Positions 58,001 to 64,000 of a DNA stretch of 64,000 bases are shown here, one piece after another (position 1 is the first letter of the stretch; every line of letters begins with the position of its first letter). The position numbers were made by a program, and so were the translations under genes. The stretch comes from Alitta virens (taxonomy: Eukaryota > Annelida > Polychaeta > Phyllodocida > Nereididae). The stretch lies in the NCBI GenBank assembly GCA_932294295.1, contig OW028585.1:31783720-31847719 (forward strand). Direction: 5' to 3'. A model generated the notes under the pieces. The model did no database searches. It was given only the letters and a program-made list of their open reading frames with translations, and was not told the DNA's origin.

Positions 58001-59596
58001 CTGGTACACAACTATGTACCAATTGGCTAGGGGGCATGGCTCTTCAGCTCAACTGCGCTGGAGGTGTTTTAAACTTGTCACCCTAGATGATAGAGATCTC
58101 GGTCCCCTGTGGCCTCGTGAGTTGGAAACCACTGTGTGCTGGGTTCGATTGCCAGTCGAGTCTATGTTGAATGGCTGTTTCATTCATCATCTCATTGCCA
58201 TGGTCCCTGCCTGTCCTAATTAGCCCAATAGGTGCACACATACAGGATGTAAAGCCCTAATCCACCCTCCCTCTACCTATGATTTAGGTATCAAGGTATG
58301 TCTAAATTTGGGTCAAAGTTAATTCAGGTACCCGGGTTTGATTCCCTGTCGAGCCTAAGTTTGATGGCTGTTTCACCCTTCATCTCACTGCCATGGTCCC
58401 CGCCTGTCCTAATTAGCCCAATAGATGCAGAAATACAGTATGTAAAGCCCTAATCCACCCACCACTACATGCCTCAATGTGGGTCCCGGGTTCAATTCCC
58501 GGTCGAGCCTAAGTTGGATGGCTGTTTCACCCTTCATCTCATTGCCATGGTCCCTGCCTGTCCTATTTAGCCCAATAGGTGCAGAAATACAGGATGTAAA
58601 GCCCTAATCCACCCACTTGCCACCTCGTGAGTTGGATAGGTAGTTCAGGTGATGCTTGTAGGATAAGGTTGTTGACTAGGGATGGTCAAAATCTCGAAGT
58701 GTTCGTTTGGGAAATTGTGTACTCAACTACCTCACCTACTAGCACTTGGCTAATCACTGTGCGTTCTCTCACTTCCATGGTGACCACCAGGCGGCGGGCC
58801 CATGCCTCTCTTGGTGGTCTCCAGCACAAGTATTTATTTTATTTTTATTTTCTTCCTGGGCGCAAATAAACAAATTATAATTCTGATTCTGAAGGTAAAT
58901 AATTTTTTGTTTTATTTTGCAGTGCGGACAGCGGTATTTCAATCCCGGAACTCAGGCAAGTTATATTGACTGTTAGGAATAACTTGTAACAATTGAAACC
59001 ACCAATACATTTGGACAGATTTAAAAATCCCTCCAGTGTACTTCATAAATAATACTACCCGGCCATGGAGACAAATAACTTCTGATCTAATTTGACAATT
59101 TGTGTCAATTTATACTGAGTTGTGTTGCATTCCTCAATGAAAATATTTTTTTAATTGGAAAATTAGATATAGGCCTTTATAATGTTAATTTTATGAAAAT
59201 TTTAGAATTGCAATCTTAATTTTGATGTCATCTAGATTAAGAGCTTTTTTTTCTTTTTAACTTTTCTTCACACTATTTTACACTAGGCGACAAGTAAAAA
59301 ATTATTCTTGAGTAACTTTTTCAAGGATAATTAAGTCATTTCATTAATTTTAGTGATACCATTATTAACTTCAGCTGTGCTGTAATGGAAGACCAGTTAA
59401 CAAGCCTTCATCTTATTCTTCCGAGTGTTGTGGCAGCAGCGCTTACAACCCAAGGGTCCAGTTATGCTGCGACATGACTGTCGTTAGGAAGGGATCGAAT
59501 TGCCACCGATGCTGCGGAAGTAAGGCTTATGTACCCGAAGATCAATTGTGTTGCCTTGGCAATATCTATGACAGAAAATCCAGAGCATATTGCTAA
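55020..59596 (+). CDS. Galaxin-like secreted cysteine-rich protein (four exons)
   Basis: Exons 55020-55092, 55916-56088, 58923-58955 and 59375-59596; 166 residues, phases consistent. Residues 1-24 are a signal peptide (LLWFAILVILPLCSEG). The mature part has eight CC pairs and repeats of the galaxin pattern CCG-x(2-4)-YNP-x(4)-CC (for example CCGKASYNP, CCGSSAYNP, CCGSKAYVP). Galaxins are secreted proteins first described from coral skeleton matrix; galaxin-like proteins occur in other invertebrates. Intron 1 contains SINE family 2 and repeat R5; intron 2 holds R3, four SINE 1 bodies and a LINE tail. Intron 3 uses a GC donor (CAG/GCAAGT). The nearby GT alternatives give a wrong phase, so the GC donor is required. 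Whether it mineralises anything cannot be seen. Confidence 0.9.
55133..55412 (-). repeat. SINE family 2 in galaxin-like intron 1
   Basis: Minus strand: GGCAGCTGGGTGGTCTAGTGG head and body with CCCACCCATGGGG and TTACACATTT-type blocks. Confidence 0.8.
55560..55875 (+). repeat. Dispersed repeat R5, third copy
   Basis: Homologous to 10640-11000 and 28325-28690 but more diverged. Lies immediately before galaxin-like exon 2. Confidence 0.75.
56262..56502 (+). repeat. Dispersed repeat R3, copy 2
   Basis: Homologous to 13418-13690. Confidence 0.7.
56965..57120 (-). repeat. SINE family 1, near-complete
   Basis: Minus strand: GGGGGCCTAGCTCAGTGG, GGGTTCAATTCCCCGT and the full body. Confidence 0.9.
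57756..57976 (-). repeat. SINE family 1, interrupted copy
   Basis: Tail (57760-57806) and head (57897-57975) are separated by about 90 bp of unrelated C-rich sequence. Confidence 0.75.
58131..58617 (+). repeat. Three SINE family 1 bodies in tandem
   Basis: Bodies at 58131-58268, 58325-58460 and 58479-58617, all plus strand, each starting near the B box (GGGTT(C/T)(G/A)ATT) and lacking most of the A-box half. They end in AAAGCCCTAATCCACCC. Confidence 0.85.
58640..58895 (+). repeat. CR1-like LINE 3' end
   Basis: GC-richer stretch (CACCAGGCGGCGGGCCCATG) ending CAAATAAACAAATTATAATTC and TGATTCTG. The tail resembles that of the LINE at 7889. No coding remains. Confidence 0.55.
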
Positions 59597-59636
59597 AATA
59601 CAGAGCATGATTGATTGAAAAAACCAAATGATCATA

Positions 59637-59642
59637 AATAAA
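59637..59642 (+). promoter_or_regulatory. Likely polyadenylation signal of the galaxin-like gene
   Basis: AATAAA 41 bp after the TAA. Confidence 0.65.
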
Positions 59643-59894
59643 TTAAGTTGAAATCTACTAGATCTCTGTGTTTATTCATTCCTTTGGGCATATAATAAAA
59701 AATAGAATAAAAAATTAAGATTTGTGTGATAAAATTTGATCCAAGATAAAGACTTTCTGAATTTCTATTTATTTATAATTGGAGATTAAAGGAGAACTTT
59801 TAATAGTAATAAATCACAATAAAAATTCAACTTTTTTTTTAATGTTTATTGAATAGCATAAATACAAATAACAATTTGGTAGCAAAAAGCATTA

Positions 59895-59900
59895 TTTATT
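59895..59900 (-). promoter_or_regulatory. Likely polyadenylation signal of the FABP-like gene
   Basis: AATAAA on the minus strand, 32 bp past the stop. Confidence 0.6.
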
Positions 59901-59931
59901 GATTTATAGCATAACTTCTTCTTCATCCATT

Positions 59932-61370
59932 TTATGCCTTTTTGAATTTACTTATACTCTCCACCTCAAAGAGAACCAGTTTCTGAAAAAAAGATAAAAA
60001 GAAAATATATTATTTGTTAGCTTTCTTCTCTATCATTCATTGAGCTAGTCTTGAGCAATGTAAACAAGTTATTGAAATAGGTCACTAAAATGTCATAATC
60101 GATGATAAGCAAGCATTAAAGTCACCCACCAATGTAAGGGTATCTCCAGCTACGCTGCCCTCCAATGTTCCCCAATTTTTTGATGCGTCAGCTGACTTGA
60201 TAATGGCTTTAGCACTATTGTCTCCAATCTCTGAGGCATTCACCTGTAAGCAATTACATCATTAAGAAACAATTTCAGTCGTAATGTAATGAATTGGGTC
60301 TTAAGTCAGCTACAATTACACCCTTGGCAGGCCAAGCCAGAGTCTTTCTCAATGCCCTGAGAAGTACGGATTCAGCCTAGAACATTCTGTCACAGTGATA
60401 CGTTAGAGAGTGAAGACTTTGGCTTTTTTGGTAACTGAGAAGTGGGCATGATGAGTCATGTTCCTCTGTGTCCCATGTTAACTTTGTGACTCATAACTGA
60501 AATAACATCAAGATGATGACTCATCATAGGCCAGAAACAGCTGTCATAATATATATAAGGCCTGTCTGGTTTTTTTTTACACCAGGAGGCAGGCTGCTCT
60601 GCCCACTGATGATATGAATCAGTGAATCTGGGACATTGATTCAGCTGAACAAGGACTGGGATAAGCCTTCAATTTGCAACGGCATACCTCTCAGCTTAGA
60701 ATGTGGCTCAGCATTATAATAGACTTCAATGTGCATTTTACGGTTATGACACATCTTCAGCCTGCTATCTATCATGAGTCATCATACAGCATACACATTC
60801 ACAATAGAAAAGATAGGGATATGCATCACTGATGACTCATCAGGCACACATTTTACTCCCTAAAGCAGGAATATTCTTCACTCTTACATCACTGAAACCA
60901 CAGGCACTTAAAAGTTCAAGCCAATGCATGCCTATTGCTAAGTACCCATTACACCTGGGTGGGGTGAGGCAATGGTTGAAGCACAATTGGGGTTCGAACC
61001 TGCTACCTCATGATTAGCAGGTAAACGTCAGACTACGGCATTGTTGATACTGAGCTATATTATTACCCCCTGTGATATATTATCAAAATTAAAATGTATA
61101 ATAATGTATAAATATATATTTAAATAATTGTATAATGCTAAGCAGCATGAGTTAGATAAACAGATAAATAGATAGATAGATAGATGGGTGGGTGATTAAG
61201 GCTTGACGTCCTGTATTTCTGCACCAGTTGAGCTAATTAGGACAGGCAGGGACCATGGTAATGAGATGAAGGATGAAACGGCCATCCAACTTAGGCTCAA
61301 CCGGGAATCGAACCCGGGACCCATGGAAGTCCAGAGCGCTACCTCTGAGCTAGGCCCCCACCCTAGATAG

Positions 61371-61419
<49 letters not shown>

Positions 61420-62982
61420 TTATTGTTTAACGCCTCATCAGCACCTGAGTAGGCTATGTAGAGGCTCTCTAGGTTAAGATTGATTAACTATATTTGGTAG
61501 TAGAAACCAGAAGCATATAAAAAATCAATAATTGTCTGGAACCCTAGATAGATAGATAGATTGTATTTTGCTATAAGCCATACATGTACATGATTTCAAA
61601 TAAAGTATAAACATGATATAATGAAAATTGGCTAGGATGCTTAGTAACTAAAGAGTTGAGGTAAGGCACCCCGTTTCTCACCATCATTTTCTTTCCAGAA
61701 GAAGCGACATATTCCGCATCCTGTCCCACCACTAGTTTGATGTCTCGCGTACCCGCGGGCATAGTCAGGTGCAGGCTCAAAGCCCCACCTGCATACGTAA
61801 TGTCAGTAGTCAGATTCTTGGCATTTTCTATGGCTTTGTCCTTCTTATCATCTGGCAGTTCTGTGAATTAAATCAGTCTTATTAATATCATTGCGCCCCA
61901 CTCTTAGGAATAATTATACAAATTTAATGGTGGATTTTTATTGGATAAAGAAAAGCTTCATTGGATTAGGCCTAATACAGTTGGAACCAATAGAACCCCA
62001 TGTGACATTCGCCAACCAAATGTGACACAAATTACTTAACTAGAAAACCTAGTTTCTACTCCACACATATTCATCTGATTAAGTAGTCACATTAAAAGGG
62101 ATCCAATATAGCTTTTCTTCAGTATAATAATATATTATTCATTACATTTCGGTCTAATATGACGGTTTACGTCCAATATAATTGTTATGTTCAATATAAA
62201 ATTTCCAATCCAAAAACACAATATTAAACAATCACATGAATGAATGAAGAGATCTTATTGGACAAGCACATTCCATCAGAGAATGTTATAACAGTATTGG
62301 ATGGTGAGGAGTCCAATGTAGAGTTTTGTGGAGTTATACTCCAATCCCACAAAACTATATGTTGGATTACACACCATCAACCATTGCTTATATTCTCCAC
62401 TCGTTGTACAACATACACTGCAGCCATCCAACATATACTGCAGCTATCCAACATACACTGTAGCGATCCAACATACACTCATGCTGGATGACAATGAAGC
62501 ATTCTGATTGGCTCACAGCAGCTGGCTGGGGAATATGACAGTTTACCTCCATACACATAAACATTAGTTAATCACCTTTGAGTACTTATGCAAAGAAAAA
62601 AAATTAAAAAATCATGCATTTAAGTTTCTTAGAATTGCATCAGTTAATTTACACTTCATATCACAAACAAGTACAATTAAGTTTATCTAAAATATAGTGT
62701 GGCATTGTTTAGTAATCCACCATTAATTAATCTCGTGTCCACATGTTAACTCCCGCCAATTGTACGCGCGACGGAAAGTCACTGCGCGGCAGACAGAAGT
62801 ACGATGAATCCCCCCGCCCACCCATCAAGAGAAATTGACACCCCTCTTGGTCATAACTGTATATAATAAACAACCAGATATGAATGGATTAAAATTTAAA
62901 ATCATAGCTCACCCAATAATGCAATGAATGCCTCAACATTGGTTCTTTCAACCTGGTTCCACTTTCCAACGAAGTTTGCCAT
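59932..62982 (-). CDS. Fatty-acid-binding-protein-like (FABP family), four exons
   Basis: Minus strand: exon 1 62982-62913, exon 2 61860-61682, exon 3 60243-60130, exon 4 59982-59932; 137 residues, all GT-AG. Intron phases are 1, 0, 0. Exon sizes 70, 179, 114 and 51 nt copy the classical FABP gene (about 73, 173, 102-108, 51). The protein starts MANFVGKWNQVE, the FABP N-terminal G-x-W signature, then ELPDDKKDKAIENAK in the helix-turn-helix lid region. The rest is beta-strand-like. Known role: cytosolic carriers of fatty acids or retinoids in a ten-stranded barrel. Odd: the C-terminal Arg-x-Tyr fatty-acid carboxylate clamp of typical FABPs is not seen (the tail is LFEVESISKFKKA). Ligand unknown. 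Converges with the galaxin-like gene; the stops are 335 bp apart. Intron 2 holds the AP-1-type cluster. Confidence 0.88.
60452..60839. promoter_or_regulatory. Cluster of five AP-1-type TGASTCA sites in FABP-like intron 2
   Basis: TGAGTCA at 60452-60458 and 60775-60781; TGACTCA at 60487-60493, 60517-60523 and 60833-60839. A TATATAAGG sequence lies at about 60549. Candidate intronic enhancer or part of an unrecognised transposon; function is inference. Confidence 0.45.
60947..61045 (-). repeat. SINE-like repeat R8, copy 2
   Basis: Shares TTACACCTGGGTGG and CAATGGTTGAAG with 14842-14956; a B-box-like GGTTCGAACC is present. Confidence 0.6.
61187..61366 (-). repeat. SINE family 1, near-complete, in FABP-like intron 2
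   Basis: Minus strand: GGTGGGGGCCTAGCTCAGAGG, GGGTTCGATTCCCGGTTGAG and the full body. Flanked by GATA-type repeats. Confidence 0.9.
61372..61418 (+). repeat. (GT)n microsatellite
   Basis: About 23 GT dinucleotides. Confidence 0.95.
61861..62912 (-). other. FABP-like intron 1
   Basis: Holds four imperfect ATCCAACATACACTGCAG units (about 62414-62478) and otherwise AT-rich DNA. Confidence 0.6.
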
Positions 62983-63228
62983 CGTGATCACTCCGAACTG
63001 CTCCAGTCGAAACAAGACCTTGGCACTAGATTATGGCTTTTACATACTGTTTTCTGATATCTTATCAATTGTAGATATATGCAATCTTCTTTTTTTTTTA
63101 GTTTTTGGAATTAAAGAGTACTATTACGTAAATGAGTACTTCGATCTGTACTGTCTCAATGTCATTGGCCGCTTAGCGTACATGATGACGGTCGCATGAG
63201 ATGTTAAATTGGTAGTGCATTGTACTCG

Positions 63229-63302
63229 GTGTCTATGCTGCGGCAAGTAAAAGACGCCACCCATAGGGTAAAAGTGTAACATGGTGTGGAATCCAAGCCT
63301 TA
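63229..63302 (+). repeat. SINE family 2 fragment
   Basis: CGGTGTCTATGCTGCGGCAAG and CCACCCATAGGGTAAAAGTG. Confidence 0.7.
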
Positions 63303-63463
63303 TGAAAACCACATGAAATGTTACATAGATTATGATGAAAACCTAAAGCCAACAAGCCAAAATGACCTTAATTTGGATGGCATTACACGTCTCCCACCCC
63401 TCCCCAAACCAGAGCCTTGTTTATACAAAAATATAACCCAGGACAATTTTCTTCTGAAAGGTG

Positions 63464-63648
63464 GGATGGGTGGATTAGGTCTTTATGTCCTGTATTTCTG
63501 CACCTGATGGGCTAATTAGGACAAGCAGATACCATGGCAATGAGACGCAGGATGAAACAGCCATCCAACTTAGGCTTGACCGGGAATCGAACCCGGGACC
63601 CAGCGGTTGGGGGCCCAGAGCGCTACCTCTGAGCTAGGCCCCCGCCCT
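63464..63648 (-). repeat. SINE family 1, full-length-like
   Basis: Minus strand: GGGCGGGGGCCTAGCTCAG, A box, GGGTTCGATTCCCGGTC B box and the complete body to the AAGACCTAATCC end. Among the least decayed copies. Confidence 0.92.
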
Positions 63649-64000
63649 TGGGGGGAGGGGGGGATCAGGGTTCCGGTCCCCCTCTGGATCCGCACCTGGT
63701 AACCCATTAATATTAAAATTAAGGTTATGTTAACTGAATGTTAAAATGCTAAAAGTTACAAGAATAAATCTGTTGTTTTTCTGCCTCAGGAAATCCAGTA
63801 CATTATCATGTACAATTTCTGAAGTATTCTCATAGCCTCTTTGTAACACTACACATGTACCTTGTCTGGGTAATTAGTCATTGATAGGTGACAAACAATT
63901 TTTTTTTAATGATCATTAATAATGATTGCATCTATATATGGAGCAATTGAATCTTGACCTTTACTATCAGGCTTATACAATTTTCATAATGTCTGTGACA
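63649..64000. other. No gene recognised to the window end
   Basis: G/C runs just after the SINE, then AT-rich DNA. Confidence 0.5.

Noticed and set aside
63464..63648. tRNA-gene-like sequences with good A and B boxes (also 40650, 56965, 61187)
   Set aside because: Each is followed by the same roughly 110-bp non-tRNA body and lacks a plausible acceptor stem, so they are SINE heads, not tRNA genes.

Overview
The window is from an intron-rich, AT-rich animal genome. The genes are metazoan: an 18-exon ARMC8, a galaxin-like secreted cysteine-rich protein, a four-exon fatty-acid-binding-protein (FABP) gene and FEM1-like ankyrin genes. Together with the dense load of CR1-like LINEs, tRNA-derived SINEs, Ty3 elements and foldback/MITE elements this suggests a marine invertebrate, but the sequence does not fix the phylum.

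Layout. 1-2942 is the 3' half of a Ty3/gypsy retrotransposon with a candidate short 3' LTR. 3.29-13.11 kb and 23.32-30.04 kb are two copies, in the same orientation, of one segmental duplication. Each carries a SINE, a 48-bp minisatellite, a two-exon gene for a small secreted PAN/apple-like protein, and the 3' exon of a FEM1-like ankyrin gene on the minus strand. Copy A is interrupted by a 3.8-kb non-LTR retrotransposon (4113-7889), whose ORF1 carries a NADAR (YbiA-like) domain, and by a foldback element (11.41-12.18 kb). Copy B has its own 0.5-kb insertion (27.5 kb). Because each copy shows the other's empty site, insertion boundaries and target-site duplications can be read directly. Between the copies lie foldback elements (15.9-16.7 and 18.1-19.0 kb), a hAT-type MITE with perfect 8-bp TSDs, and a broken FEM1-like gene (20.76-22.77 kb). 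A second broken FEM1-like gene spans 29.80-32.14 kb.

34.63-48.16 kb is a complete ARMC8 gene (plus strand, 661 codons). All introns are GT-AG, and many hold MITEs, SINEs and LINE tails. ARMC8 is the Gid5-like scaffold of the CTLH/GID ubiquitin ligase. 50.2-54.7 kb is a repeat complex: a 110-bp tandem array, a 2-kb imperfect inverted repeat and an AT-rich 38-bp satellite with higher-order structure. 55.02-59.60 kb is a complete four-exon galaxin-like gene with a GC-AG intron. It converges tail to tail with a complete four-exon FABP-like gene on the minus strand (62,982-59,932), whose intron 2 holds five AP-1-type TGASTCA sites within 388 bp. The rest, to 64 kb, is repeats.

Only ARMC8, the galaxin-like gene, the FABP-like gene and the two PAN-like genes look functional. 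The LINE and the FEM1-like loci carry clear lesions. The most unusual item is the NADAR domain fused to the LINE ORF1.
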